A stretch of DNA of 64,000 bases, taken from NCBI RefSeq assembly GCF_020873915.1, contig NZ_JAHWGP010000009.1, forward strand, positions 62,001 through 126,000, written 5' to 3'. The notes under the pieces were generated by a model. The model saw only the letters and a list, made by a program, of their open reading frames with translations. It ran no database searches and was not told where the DNA came from. Origin of the DNA: Streptomyces sp. DH5 (lineage in GTDB: Bacteria > Actinomycetota > Actinomycetes > Streptomycetales > Streptomycetaceae). Position numbers and translations under genes: made by a program. Shown piece after piece: positions 55,908-64,000 of the stretch; positions within the stretch are counted from its first letter, which is position 1, and the number at the start of each line of letters is the position of its first letter.

Positions 55908-56158
55908 CAGGCGGCGGCCCCACCGGCCTGCCGGTGGTCGTGGCGCAGCAGCGCCCGGGCGGCCTCGACCTCCTCGCGGGTGAGGGCTTCGTTGTCGGTC
56001 TCGAAGTCGGCGACGATCTCCCGCAGCTTGTCCATGGCGACCCGCTGTTCGAGAGCCTCGGCGACGTAGGCGGAGAAACCGCCGGGCCCGACATGGGCGC
56101 GTACGGCCTCGGCGAGATCCTCGGGCAGGCTGATCGAATACTTCCTGCTACCGCTCAT
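55907..56158 (-). CDS. Ribbon-helix-helix antitoxin, partner of VapC copy 1
   Basis: An 83-aa CopG/RHH-type protein: N-terminal strand and helices (KYSISLPEDLAEAVRAHV), then a charged C-terminal helix (NEALTREEVEAARALLR) that would mask the toxin. ATG 56158 begins the RHH core. It is coupled to the toxin by a one-base overlap and probably represses its own promoter. Confidence 0.85.
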   Translation of the reverse strand: MSGSRKYSISLPEDLAEAVRAHVGPGGFSAYVAEALEQRVAMDKLREIVADFETDNEALTREEVEAARALLRHDHRQAGGAAA

Positions 56159-56772
56159 GGCGTCGATCCTACCGGCGGTCGTAAGCCTAGAGGTGTGAAT
56201 GACCGCCCCGGGGCTCGGTGGGTCCGCGCGGAGCGGCGAACGCCGGCCGAGGCCCGGTGTGGGCGGTGGGAAGATGCCGGGGAGGGGCGGAGAGGGGCGG
56301 GAAGCGTGGGGCGTGGCGAGCGGGACACGGTCGCGCGCGGAGCGCGACTCCATGAGTCGGCGCAGGCGGTGGTCGGTGACCACGGAAGGGCAGTGGAGGC
56401 GGTACGGGCGGCACTGAAGCCGAAGGCCCACGTCATCCGAGTGAGGGTGTCCTCCGGTCCGCAGCCAGTCCGCAGGACACCCGTAAACGGCCGTCGGGTG
56501 CCAACGCATGCCAACCGGGAGATCCCAGTTCAGGGCCCTGGAGGGGGCTCCGCCGCAGGTCAGGATCGAGGCTCAGACACTCCGCTTCAACGTTGAGCGG
56601 GTGCCACAGCTCGGCCTCGGCCGGGCTGGCAAGCCTGCAGGCCAGCGGGGTCGGTCCGGTTTCGGTGCGGCCCCGTTGGCGTTCACAGTGCTGGTTTTCT
56701 GCTGGTTGGCGAGGCGCGGTTTCGTCCGCTGCGGTCTCCGGAGTGACCCCGAATTCCTGGTACTTCCTGTCT
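56159..56772. other. Gap between the two toxin-antitoxin pairs
   Basis: Over 600 bp without a credible gene. At 56579-56591 TCCGCTTCAACGT repeats 13 bases from the 3' end of ychF (55370-55382). Around 56480-56530 the sequence has a non-coding, relic-like look. I recognise no integrase or transposase fragment. Confidence 0.4.
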
Positions 56773-57165
56773 TTAGATCTTGATGACGGTGATCACCTCG
56801 TTGCAGAGCATCTGGAGGTCCTCCGGGTCGGAGGTGAGGACGGTCGTGGGGCGGGGGGAGGTGAGTGCTGTGGCGGCCACGAGTGCGTCCAGTGCGTACT
56901 TGTGACCGTGCAGGCCGCTCTCGGCGAGTAGCATGCTCGCCCGTCGGGCGATGGCCTCGCTGGGCGGGACGATGTTGACGCGCGAGACGGCGTAGTCGAA
57001 CTGTGCCTGGTGGACTCGTGGGTCCCGGGCTTCGACGAGGGTGACCGAGCTGGTCACCACCCGGATGTCCTCCGCGTCGGCTGCCGCGAGCCATTCGGTC
57101 AGCGCAAGGTCGCGGCGTACGAGCCTCGAGAGGCCTTCGCAGTCCAGGACGAGGGTTCCGCTCAC
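56773..57165 (-). CDS. PIN-domain toxin (VapC-like), copy 2
   Basis: A 130-aa PIN protein with the same acidic positions as copy 1 (D8, E45, D93, D113) and identical length. The GTG start overlaps the antitoxin stop (GTGA). Sequence has diverged most in helices at 21-34 and 47-75, where antitoxin contacts are expected in this family, suggesting that each toxin has its own partner. A TAA stop at 56773 is unusual for this GC-rich window. Confidence 0.9.
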   Translation of the reverse strand: MSGTLVLDCEGLSRLVRRDLALTEWLAAADAEDIRVVTSSVTLVEARDPRVHQAQFDYAVSRVNIVPPSEAIARRASMLLAESGLHGHKYALDALVAATALTSPRPTTVLTSDPEDLQMLCNEVITVIKI

Positions 57166-57437
57166 GCGGCGTCCGCCGAGTTCGCCGCGTCCCCGCGCAG
57201 CAGTGTGCGCTTGGCGTCGACCGCGCGCTGATCCACCGGACCGTGCTCGGCTTCCGCCGCGGCGATCAGCTCGCGCAGGCGTTCCCGCTCCAGTTCGCGC
57301 TGGATGAGGCCCTCGAGGTAGGCGGACATGCCGCGCCGACCTGTGCGCTGTTTCAGGGCGGCGATGGTGCCTTCGTGAAGGGACACGGAGACGGGGCGGA
57401 CAGGGCCTTCTCCAGGGGTGGGGGTGATGTCAGCCAT
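57162..57437 (-). CDS. Antitoxin partner of VapC copy 2
   Basis: A 91-aa protein with an RHH-like core (VSVSLHEGTIAALKQRTGRRGMSAYLEGLIQREL) and a charged C-terminal tail. It is not obviously alike in sequence to the first antitoxin. ATG 57437 is preferred; ATG 57446 would add three residues. An AT-rich inverted repeat directly upstream is its likely operator. Confidence 0.85.
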   Translation of the reverse strand: MADITPTPGEGPVRPVSVSLHEGTIAALKQRTGRRGMSAYLEGLIQRELERERLRELIAAAEAEHGPVDQRAVDAKRTLLRGDAANSADAA

Positions 57438-57448
57438 GCCGCCCACTT

Positions 57449-57465
57449 TAACAAATAAATTGTTA
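57449..57465 (-). promoter_or_regulatory. AT-rich inverted repeat upstream of antitoxin 2
   Basis: TAACAA-ATAAA-TTGTTA: 6-bp arms around a 5-bp spacer, 12 bp before the ATG. It is the most AT-rich stretch near these genes and fits an autoregulated toxin-antitoxin promoter/operator. Confidence 0.7.
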
Positions 57466-57478
57466 TTCGTGTGGGTGG

Positions 57479-57841
57479 ATGGCCCCGCCCCGGCGTCCGC
57501 GTTTGCTGGTTGACTGCTGGTCCCCGCCTGTCTCTGCCGACGTTCCGCTTCGACGAGTCCGTGAGTTGCGGCCCACGCTGGACGGGGCGGAGATACGGAT
57601 CACGTACTGGCTCACGCCGGCACCCACCGCGGTGCTGCTGACGGTGTTCCGCAAGACACGCATGCGCGAGGACGCCGAGGTCGAGCGTGCCAAGCGGGCG
57701 CATTCGGACGACCCCGCTGCCGAGCACATGCGGCGACTCACGGCATGGCGGCCGGGCGGGAGTCAGCGGCCCTCGCCCGGCCGTGGCGGTTCCAGCTTCA
57801 GCGGGCCGCAGCCGAGGCGGGCCGCCTCGGCCTCGACGTAG
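57479..57841 (+). pseudogene. Truncated HigB/RelE-like toxin remnant
   Basis: Residues encoded from about 57557 to 57730 (RELRPTLDGAEIRITYWL, AVLLTVFRKTRMREDAEVERA) match the C-terminal half of RelE/HigB toxins. The N-terminal half is absent or unrelated, the usual HigA antitoxin gene is missing, and the frame then runs into the neighbouring gene on the other strand. I read it as a decayed toxin lacking its start. Confidence 0.6.
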
Positions 57842-58353
57842 CGGGGGAAGAGGGTGCGCACCTCCGCGCTCGCCCCGCTCTCGTTGGCCTGTACGACGAA
57901 CACCGTCTCGCCCGCCTGGCAACGAGTCCGGAAGACGCCGAGGTTGGGGCCGAGTCCGCCGGAGCCGACGTCGGACCGCACCCGTTCTCCCTCGTACAGC
58001 GCCATTCCCGTGAAGATTCCGGCCAGCCTCGGGTCCTCGACGGTCATCAGGCGCTGCTTCGGCTGTGAGCCCGTGATGTCCCGGTCACAGGTGCGCACCG
58101 GGCCGGACCCGTCGGTGATCATGGGGGCGTGGTGCGGCCGGCGCTTCGTGTCCAGGGTCAGCCCCTTGATGCCGCAGTACGCGTCCGGCTTCTCGTAGCG
58201 GTCCTCGGGCCACGGCCATGTGTCCGCCGCCCGCGTACCGAGCCCGGTACCCGCGAGCACGAGCACCAGCGCGGATGCCGGCAGCAGCCGGCCGCGCGGC
58301 AGCCACCGGCGCGGCCGGCCGGGTTCCGCGAGCGCCTCCGCCACCTCGATCAC
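57763..58353 (-). CDS. Hypothetical membrane-anchored or secreted protein
   Basis: A 196-aa protein with one N-terminal hydrophobic segment (about 24-42, LLPASALVLVLAGTGLG) that could be a signal anchor, and an outer domain with three or four cysteines (AYCGIKG, VRTCDRD, RTRCQAG, LGCGPL). No family recognised. GTG 58353 has AGGA 9 nt upstream. It follows the M23 peptidase gene by 116 bp on the same strand. Confidence 0.75.
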   Translation of the reverse strand: MIEVAEALAEPGRPRRWLPRGRLLPASALVLVLAGTGLGTRAADTWPWPEDRYEKPDAYCGIKGLTLDTKRRPHHAPMITDGSGPVRTCDRDITGSQPKQRLMTVEDPRLAGIFTGMALYEGERVRSDVGSGGLGPNLGVFRTRCQAGETVFVVQANESGASAEVRTLFPRYVEAEAARLGCGPLKLEPPRPGEGR

Positions 58354-58469
58354 CCCCCGTGATCCTTTTCGTCGCAGGAGTGTGTCTCCGTCGCTAAGCG
58401 GCGAGTTGGGGTGCACCACTGGGTGGCGGGGCGCGGCGGAGGCGGTGCCCGCGTCGGGGTCGGCCGGGG

Positions 58470-59285
58470 TCAGCAGTCGCGGATGACGGTTCCGTTGTTG
58501 TCCCGGGCCTGGTCGTTGCCCCACCGTGAGAGGTAGTACGCGGAGACGTACTGGTTCCCGGGGCCCACGTCGAGGTCGGTGCGCAGCCACCAGTGGTTGT
58601 AGTTGCCGGCGGTGTCGCGGATCTCGCGGCCCCAGACCTTGCAGAACACGTAGTGGGTGCCCGCGTAGAGCGTGCCCGTCCGGGTGGTGCTGGTGGGCGA
58701 GGCGTAACCGGGTGCGTCGGCGAAGGTGTCGACCCAGTAGGTGCCGCCGCCGGAGCAGCCGTTGTCGCTGGTCAGGTACTTCTGGTAGTAGGAGCCGGGG
58801 TACGGGGAGAGGGACGCGCCGTTGATCCGGATGGTCTGGCCGACGCCGTTGTGGAGCTGCTCGTAGTGGAGGTGGGCCCCGCTGCTCGCGCCGGTGGAGC
58901 CGGTCGTGCCGATCCGCTGGCCCTGGGACACGCCCTGGCCGTGGTTGATGGAGTAGGCGGACAGGTGGAAGTAGTACGTCTTCCAGCCGCCGCCGTGGTC
59001 GACGACCACGTAGTTGCCGGCACCGCCGGCCTCGTAGTAGCGGTAGGCCGTGCCGGAGGCGGAGGCCAGCACGGGGGCTCCCGAGGTGGCGCCCCCGTCG
59101 GAGCGTACGAAGTCCAGGGCGAGGCGGACCTCGGCGGAGTGATGGCTGTAGGTCCACTGCTGGCCGCAGGGGTAGGGCGCCTTGAAGTTGGGTGCCGCCT
59201 GCGCCGGTGCGGCGGTGAGGCCGACCAGGCCCATGGCCCCGAGGGCGCTGGTGAGGAGGATGGACAGAAGGCGTCTGAATGACAT
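58470..59285 (-). CDS. Secreted M23-type peptidase with C-terminal SH3-like domain
   Basis: A 271-aa exported protein. Signal peptide about 1-31 (AQA/AP), then an M23 (LytM) fold. The HxH metal/catalytic motif is HLHYE and the VVDHGGGWKTYYFHLS strand is present, but the first zinc-binding motif reads RLALDF where family members have HxGxD. Loss of that His may weaken zinc binding. The C-terminal domain (about 180-271) resembles bacterial SH3-like wall-binding modules. It probably acts on, or binds, peptidoglycan. Confidence 0.85.
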   Translation of the reverse strand: MSFRRLLSILLTSALGAMGLVGLTAAPAQAAPNFKAPYPCGQQWTYSHHSAEVRLALDFVRSDGGATSGAPVLASASGTAYRYYEAGGAGNYVVVDHGGGWKTYYFHLSAYSINHGQGVSQGQRIGTTGSTGASSGAHLHYEQLHNGVGQTIRINGASLSPYPGSYYQKYLTSDNGCSGGGTYWVDTFADAPGYASPTSTTRTGTLYAGTHYVFCKVWGREIRDTAGNYNHWWLRTDLDVGPGNQYVSAYYLSRWGNDQARDNNGTVIRDC

Positions 59286-59510
59286 GGCACGGGGCCCTTC
59301 CGGGGAGGGTGGGCCGGCGGCTCGGGAGAGCGGCGGCCGCAGGACGCGTGCGCACGCGTGACGGATCGCGTCGCGGAGCGAGTGTATGGGCGTGTTCATG
59401 CCAGAGGCGGGGAGCTTTTCCGTGCCAGCCGAAAAGCGCAGGCAGTCCGGCTCCGGGAAGCCGGCAGGGCAGGGTTCCGCCGGACGCCCGGACGCTGTTT
59501 CATCCCGGAC

Positions 59511-60533
59511 ATGGCCGGAACGCTGCGCATCCACTTCACCCCCGCCGACTTCCTCCGCGTGCGCTTCGCCCGCTCACCGGACCCGATGTGGGAGGCCGTC
59601 CTCGGACTGCACGTGCTGACCACCCCGGTGGACCGGCTCCCGGCGCGGCTGCGCCACTGGCGCAGCCGGGTGCGCGAGCGTGCCCGACGGCCGGACGTGC
59701 GGGACGCGTTCCGCCTGCTGCACGGTCTCGCCCCGTCCGACGCCTCCTACTGGCCGGACTTCCTCACCCCCGCCGAGTCGGAGGAGGGGCTCGCCGCCGG
59801 GCTGCGCGTGCTGCGCGAGACCTCGCGGGCCCGGCTGGAGCGTGAGGTGCGCGAGGCGTCGCGCCACAGGGTCCTGCCCGCCTGGACCCGACGCCTGGCC
59901 GCCGGTGACCGCACGGTGCTCGACGACGTCGCGACCGCCGTCTCCACGGTCCACGACGGCCTGCTCGCACCCGACTGGAGCGAGGTCGAGGCCGCCGGCG
60001 CGGCCGACCGGGCGCGCCGGATGGAAGCGCTCGAAGGGGGGCTCGGGGCGGTGTTCGCCTCGTTCACGCCCTTCGTGTGGCGGGAGCCGGTGCTCAGCGC
60101 CGCCTACCCGAAGGACGTCACCCTTCGCCTGCAGGGGCGCGGGCTGAGCCTGATCCCGTCGTTCTTCTGCCACACGCGGCCCGTGGCGATCGCCGACCCC
60201 CGGCTGCCTCCCGTCGTGGTGTACCCCCTGCACGCCGACCACCCGGAGGGGGTCCCACACGGAGCCCGCCACGAGGCCGCCCTGGCGCGGCTGCTCGGGG
60301 CGAACCGCGCGGCGGTGCTCACGGCCCTGGCGACCAGCCGCACCACGGGGGGCGTGGCGGCACGCCTCGGCCTTCCGGCGTCGTCGGTCAGCGGCCACCT
60401 GACCGTGTTGCGGAACGCCGGACTCGTCGCGAGCGAACGCGCCGGCGTGCACGTCACCCACCGGCTGACACCGCGTGGTCGGCACCTGCTCGGGCGGTCG
60501 CCGGGCGACGGCGGCCGCCCCGGCCGGCCGTAG
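59511..60533 (+). CDS. Winged-helix (ArsR-like) transcriptional regulator with large N-terminal domain
   Basis: A 340-aa protein. The C-terminal 85 residues form an ArsR-type winged helix (RAAVLTALATSRTTGGVAARLGLPASSVSGHLTVLRNAGLV). The first 250 residues are a conserved streptomycete helix-rich domain of unknown ligand. It begins FTPADFLRVRFARSPDPMWE. ATG 59511 is chosen because that conserved start follows directly; the ribosome site is weak. No target operon is evident, and autoregulation is possible. Confidence 0.85.
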   Translation: MAGTLRIHFTPADFLRVRFARSPDPMWEAVLGLHVLTTPVDRLPARLRHWRSRVRERARRPDVRDAFRLLHGLAPSDASYWPDFLTPAESEEGLAAGLRVLRETSRARLEREVREASRHRVLPAWTRRLAAGDRTVLDDVATAVSTVHDGLLAPDWSEVEAAGAADRARRMEALEGGLGAVFASFTPFVWREPVLSAAYPKDVTLRLQGRGLSLIPSFFCHTRPVAIADPRLPPVVVYPLHADHPEGVPHGARHEAALARLLGANRAAVLTALATSRTTGGVAARLGLPASSVSGHLTVLRNAGLVASERAGVHVTHRLTPRGRHLLGRSPGDGGRPGRP

Positions 60534-60830
60534 GACGGTCACGACCGCGGCGTCCCGCCGCATGACCCCGCCCGCCCCGCCCTGTCCCGGCCAGGTACGG
60601 GTGCCGAGGCCGGCCCGCACAGCGGGGGCTTCCGGGTGAGTTCGGCCATGTCCGCGGGCGGCGCGGGCGGAGCGGTACGGAGGGGCGCGGAGGGGCGCGG
60701 CGAGGACCGCGGTGCCCCGCGCGGGCGGTCGGATGCCCGAGCGGTTCCCGTTCCGGGCGGCGGGGCGGGCGTCGTCGCCTCGGCGGAGTGGGCATCGTCG
60801 CCCTCGGCGGTGGGCCCGGCGAGTCTTCGG

Positions 60831-60935
60831 GGTGGGCGGAGTTCCTGGGGCGGGGGAGTCTCCGGGGTGGGCGGAGTTCCTGGGGCGGGGGAGTCTCCGG
60901 GGTGGGCAGAGTTTCTGGGGCGGGGGACTCCCCGG
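60831..60935. repeat. 35-bp tandem repeat, three copies
   Basis: Units at 60831-60865 and 60866-60900 are identical (beginning GGTGGGCGGAGTTCCTGGGG). The third at 60901-60935 has several substitutions. A further degraded piece lies at about 60809-60830. The unit length is not a multiple of three. Confidence 0.92.
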
Positions 60936-60973
60936 GACGGACGGAGCGCCTGGCCCGGCGCGGGCGCTGGGGC

Positions 60974-61009
60974 GGGCGGGGTCCGTGAGGTGGGCGGGGT
61001 CCGTGAGGT
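60974..61009. repeat. 18-bp tandem repeat, two copies
   Basis: Two perfect copies of GGGCGGGGTCCGTGAGGT in direct tandem, 38 bp from the 35-bp array. Confidence 0.92.
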
Positions 61010-61265
61010 GGGTGTGCCGCCGGTCCCGGCTTCCTTCCGTAGGCGCCGGTGAGGCCGGTTGTCGCGGGTGTGGACCATTACGTCGTGCAGGGGCCCTTGT
61101 GCAATTCCTGTGGAACCCTCAATCTTTCGGCTGACGCACGGACCCGGCAGCCCATATTGACATGACCTCGTCAGTGGCTGATCGGTTCCGCCACACGCGC
61201 AACACGTGCGTCGACCGCACCACCCCCCACAGCACACGCACCACCGACTGAGGAGGAACCCTCAC

Positions 61266-62846
61266 ATGGCAGTGATGCGTCATCCCCGGCGAAGACTGGC
61301 CACCCTCGGTGCCGCGGCCTCCGTGGCGCTCGTCGCGGGTCTCGTCTCCGCTCTCCCCGCGGGCGCGGCCCCGGCCGCCCCCGAAGGCCGCATCCAGTAC
61401 GCGGGCGACGCCAGCGCGGTCGCCGGCAGTTACATCGTGACCCTGAAGGCGGACGAGGCCCGTTCCGGCACCGCCGAGGGCCGGGCCGTCGCCGCGAAGC
61501 ACGGCGCCGAGATCGAGCGCACGTACACCAAGGCCCTCAACGGCTACGAGGTCGAGGCCTCCGAGACCGAGGCGAAGCGTCTGGCCGCCGACCCGGCCGT
61601 CGCCTCCGTGGTCCAGAACCGCACCTTCCACGTCACCGGCACCCAGCCCAGCCCGCCCTCCTGGGGCCTGGACCGGATCGACCAGCGGAACCTTCCGCTC
61701 AACAGCTCCTACACCTACCCGGATTCGGCCGGGCAGGGCGTGACGGCGTACGTCATCGACACCGGCGTCCGCGTCAGCCACAGCGACTTCGGCGGCCGTG
61801 CCTCCGACGGCTACGACGCCATCGACAACGACAACACCGCCCAGGACGGCCACGGTCACGGCACCCACGTCGCCGGCACCGTCGCGGGCAGCTCCTACGG
61901 TGTGGCGAAGAAGGCGAAGGTCGTCGGCGTCCGGGTGCTCAACAACTCCGGCTCCGGCACCACCGCCCAGGTCGTCGCCGGCATCGACTGGGTGGCGCGG
62001 AACGCGGTCAAGCCGGCCGTCGCCAACATGTCCCTCGGCGGCGGCGCGGACAGCGCCCTCGACACGGCGGTCCGCAACGCCGTCGCCTCCGGCGTCACCT
62101 TCGTCGTCGCGGCCGGCAACGAGTCCACCAACGCCGGCACCAAGTCCCCGGCCCGCGTCACCGAGGCGATCACCGTCGGCGCCACCACCTCCGGTGACGC
62201 CCGCGCCAGCTACTCCAACTACGGCACGGTGCTGGACCTGTTCGCGCCCGGATCCTCCATCACCTCCGCCTGGCGCACCAGCGACACGGCCACCAACACC
62301 ATCTCCGGCACGTCCATGGCGAGCCCGCACGTCGCCGGTGCCGCCGCCCTCCACCTGGCCGCCAACCCCTCGGCCACGCCCGCCCAGGTCTCCGCCGCGC
62401 TGACCTCCGCCGCCACCACCGGCGTCGTCGGCAACCCGGGCAGCGGATCGCCCAACCGGCTGCTGTTCACGGGCGAGGGGGACGACACCCCGCCCCCGCC
62501 CGGTGACCGCTTCGAGAACACCACCGACTACACCATCGCGGACCGTTCCACCGTCGAGTCCCCGGTGACCGTCTCCGGCGTCTCGGGCAACGCGCCCTCG
62601 AACCTGTCCGTCGAGGTCGACATCACCCACACCTACATCGGTGACCTCCAGGTCCAGCTGATCGCCCCCGACGGCACGGCGTACACGCTGAAGTCGTACG
62701 GCACCGGCGGCAGCGCGGACGACATCAGGACCACCTACACCGTCAACGCCTCCGCGGAGGCCGCGAACGGCGTCTGGAAGCTGCGCGTCAGCGACAACGC
62801 CACGTGGGACACCGGCCGCGTCAACGGCTGGGCCCTGCAGTTCTGA
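61266..62846 (+). CDS. Secreted subtilisin-like S8 serine protease with P-domain
   Basis: A 526-aa exported protease. Signal peptide about 1-34, an I9 inhibitor propeptide (SYIVTLKADEAR onward), then the S8 domain with Asp in VIDTGVRVSH, His in GHGHGTHVAG and Ser in GTSMASPHVAG. After a Pro-rich linker a C-terminal P/proprotein-convertase-like beta domain follows (about 415-526). GAGGAGG upstream supports the start; ATG 61275 is an alternative. It digests proteins outside the cell. Confidence 0.96.
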   Translation: MAVMRHPRRRLATLGAAASVALVAGLVSALPAGAAPAAPEGRIQYAGDASAVAGSYIVTLKADEARSGTAEGRAVAAKHGAEIERTYTKALNGYEVEASETEAKRLAADPAVASVVQNRTFHVTGTQPSPPSWGLDRIDQRNLPLNSSYTYPDSAGQGVTAYVIDTGVRVSHSDFGGRASDGYDAIDNDNTAQDGHGHGTHVAGTVAGSSYGVAKKAKVVGVRVLNNSGSGTTAQVVAGIDWVARNAVKPAVANMSLGGGADSALDTAVRNAVASGVTFVVAAGNESTNAGTKSPARVTEAITVGATTSGDARASYSNYGTVLDLFAPGSSITSAWRTSDTATNTISGTSMASPHVAGAAALHLAANPSATPAQVSAALTSAATTGVVGNPGSGSPNRLLFTGEGDDTPPPPGDRFENTTDYTIADRSTVESPVTVSGVSGNAPSNLSVEVDITHTYIGDLQVQLIAPDGTAYTLKSYGTGGSADDIRTTYTVNASAEAANGVWKLRVSDNATWDTGRVNGWALQF

Positions 62847-62873
62847 CCCGGACCCGACCGCGAGGCGGGCACG

Positions 62874-62906
62874 CTCACCCCCGGGGGAGGCATCCCCGGG
62901 GGTGAG
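62874..62906 (+). terminator. Terminator of the subtilase gene
   Basis: Perfect 13-bp stem CTCACCCCCGGGG and complement with a 7-nt loop, 28 bp past the stop codon. Confidence 0.85.
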
Positions 62907-62936
62907 ACCCGTGACCCGGCGCTTACGATGCGGCTC

Positions 62937-64000
62937 GTGTCCATACCTCCGCCCTACGGGCCCCCGCACTCCCACGGCCCGCAGGGCCCCTCGGGCCCGT
63001 ACCCCGCCGGCCCGCCCCAGGGGGGCGCCCAACCGCCGCAGTACCCCTACGGGGGACAGCCCGGGTTCGCGCCCTACGGGCTCTACGGCCCCTACGGTCC
63101 CCGGCCGCCCGTCGCCGTCAACGGGGTCGCCATCGCCGCCCTGGTCCTCGGCGTGCTGTGCTTCCTGCCGGCCGTCGGGCTGGTGCTGGGGCTGATCGCG
63201 CTGCGGCAGATCAAGCGGCGCGGGGAGCGCGGCCGGGGGATGGCCGTCGCGGGCGCCGTGCTGTCGTCGGCCGGGCTCGCCCTGTGGACGCTGATGCTCG
63301 CCACCGGGGCCGCGGCCGACTTCTGGGAGGGCGTGAAGGACGGAGCACGCGCCGACAGCGTCCTCGCGCTGCGCGAGGGCGACTGCTTCAACTCGCCCAC
63401 CGGGCTGGAGGGCTGGGCCGACGAGGCCACCAAGGTGCCCTGCGCGCGGGAGCACGACGGGGAGGTCTTCGCCCTCGTCACCCTGCCCGGCGGCGCCTAC
63501 CCCGGCGAGGACTCCCTCACCGGCACGGCCGACGAGCGGTGTTACGACCTCGTGGACGGCTACGTCATGGACCGCTGGGCGCTGCCCGGCACCGTCGACG
63601 TGTACTACTACATCCCGACCGGGGAGAGCTGGCGCCTCGGCGACCGCGGGATCACCTGCGTCCTCGGTGAGCGGGACGGCCGGTCCCGCCTCACCGGATC
63701 GCTGCGCCGGGACGAGACCACGCTGGACGAGCACCAGGTGGCCTATCTGGAGGCCGCCGGGGTGCTCAACGCCGCCCTGGACGAGGCGCCCGGCGACGAG
63801 CTCGCGGAGGACGACCTGCCGGGGCACACGGCCTGGGCGGACGAGGTCGCGACGGCGCTCGCCGAGCAGGCCCGGATGCTGCGCGCGCACGACTGGCCCG
63901 CCGGAGCGGAGGAGCCGCTCGGCGAACTCGCCGACGGACTGGCCGAGGCGGAGAAGGCGTGGGCGCGGGCCGCCGGTGCGGCCGACGCGGACGCCTACCA
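62937..64000 (+). CDS. DUF4190/septum-formation-type membrane protein, cut by the window end
   Basis: At least 354 aa are visible. The first 58 residues are a Pro/Gly/Tyr-rich cytoplasmic tail. Two membrane helices follow (about 60-85 and 100-122, VAIAALVLGVLCFLPAVGLVLG type, DUF4190). The extracytoplasmic part contains GDCFNSP...VPCAREHDGEVFALV, resembling the septum_form domain, and a helical region at the end. GTG 62937 sits 7 nt after a -10-like TACGAT, suggesting a leaderless mRNA. The 3' end lies outside the window. Confidence 0.85.
   Translation, partial: MSIPPPYGPPHSHGPQGPSGPYPAGPPQGGAQPPQYPYGGQPGFAPYGLYGPYGPRPPVAVNGVAIAALVLGVLCFLPAVGLVLGLIALRQIKRRGERGRGMAVAGAVLSSAGLALWTLMLATGAAADFWEGVKDGARADSVLALREGDCFNSPTGLEGWADEATKVPCAREHDGEVFALVTLPGGAYPGEDSLTGTADERCYDLVDGYVMDRWALPGTVDVYYYIPTGESWRLGDRGITCVLGERDGRSRLTGSLRRDETTLDEHQVAYLEAAGVLNAALDEAPGDELAEDDLPGHTAWADEVATALAEQARMLRAHDWPAGAEEPLGELADGLAEAEKAWARAAGAADADAY

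Larger units (their letters stand above)
60534..61265. other. Repeat-bearing intergenic region upstream of the subtilase
   Basis: A 732-bp gap. The first half holds Gly/Pro-type low-complexity sequence and two tandem arrays (listed separately). The right end (61130-61265) is a plausible subtilase promoter region with TTGACA at 61158-61163 and GAGGAGGAA just before the start. No gene is supported. Confidence 0.6.

Noticed and set aside
56400-56600. tRNA-type attachment site or integrase relic between the toxin-antitoxin pairs
   Set aside because: No tRNA cloverleaf and no integrase motif could be recognised; only the 13-base ychF copy remains as a weak hint.
60534-61237. Proline-rich protein on the minus strand across the 35-bp repeats
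   Set aside because: The 35-bp unit shifts frame each copy and the composition is pure low complexity.
61119-63890. A 923-codon open frame on the minus strand
   Set aside because: It is the antisense shadow of the subtilase and the next gene; the Gly/Val/Arg-rich composition is typical of GC-rich antisense frames.

Overview
The window is a stretch of very high-GC actinobacterial chromosome, almost certainly Streptomyces. It uses many GTG starts, shows strong third-position GC, and has Streptomyces-type promoters and repeats. The run ahpD-ahpC-oxyR, penicillin-binding protein, SpoIIE-type phosphatase, fumC, fumB, wblI, glpX, xseAB, ispH, ppgK, ychF matches my memory of the S. coelicolor SCO50xx core region (recollection, not a search). 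I saw no tRNA, rRNA, CRISPR array, intact prophage or IS element.

Layout. 0.1-1.9 kb: secreted GH18 chitinase with DasR-like operator repeats. 2.2-13.9 kb: a Tad/Flp pilus locus (zinc-ribbon protein, CpaB, TadZ, two TadE-like pseudopilins, CpaF/TadA ATPase, TadB, TadC, a NarL-type two-component pair, Flp pilin, TadG-like protein, lipoprotein, OmpA-domain protein); no prepilin peptidase gene is present. 13.9-15.6 kb: minus-strand trio (cytidine-deaminase-like, alpha/beta hydrolase, DUF192). 15.9-20.2 kb: a polymorphic-toxin locus whose large protein carries an internal Flp-type prepilin motif and a C-terminal Tox-REase-5-like nuclease domain, followed by an Imm52-like gene, an overlapping orphan gene and a decayed reading frame. 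20.2-28.3 kb: methyltransferase, small membrane protein, cis-prenyltransferase, PhoH-family ATPase, SLT lysozyme-like protein, AI-2E-type permease, then 800 bp of repeats. 28.3-38 kb: peroxide defence with OxyR, a PadR-controlled ABC exporter, an SPFH membrane protein with a ribbon-helix-helix partner, and a class A PBP. 38-55.4 kb: signalling and central metabolism (SpoIIE phosphatase, DUF402, two fumarases flanking an aminopeptidase, WblI, FBPase II, nitroreductase, XseAB, IspH, polyphosphate glucokinase, YchF). 55.5-57.8 kb: two paralogous VapBC-like toxin-antitoxin pairs and a HigB/RelE remnant. 57.8-64 kb: secreted or anchored proteins (M23 peptidase, S8 subtilase, DUF4190-type protein cut by the window end) and a winged-helix regulator.

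The most unusual feature is the toxin at 15919-18300. Its internal motif GQTAVEY is identical to that of the Flp pilin encoded 4 kb upstream, and no type VII genes are nearby. I infer that a Tad-type machine may process, anchor or export a nuclease effector, with the downstream Imm52-like protein protecting the producer. The two proteins could therefore share a peptidase and secretion ATPase. This is a hypothesis: the motif and domain order are visible in the sequence, the delivery route is not.
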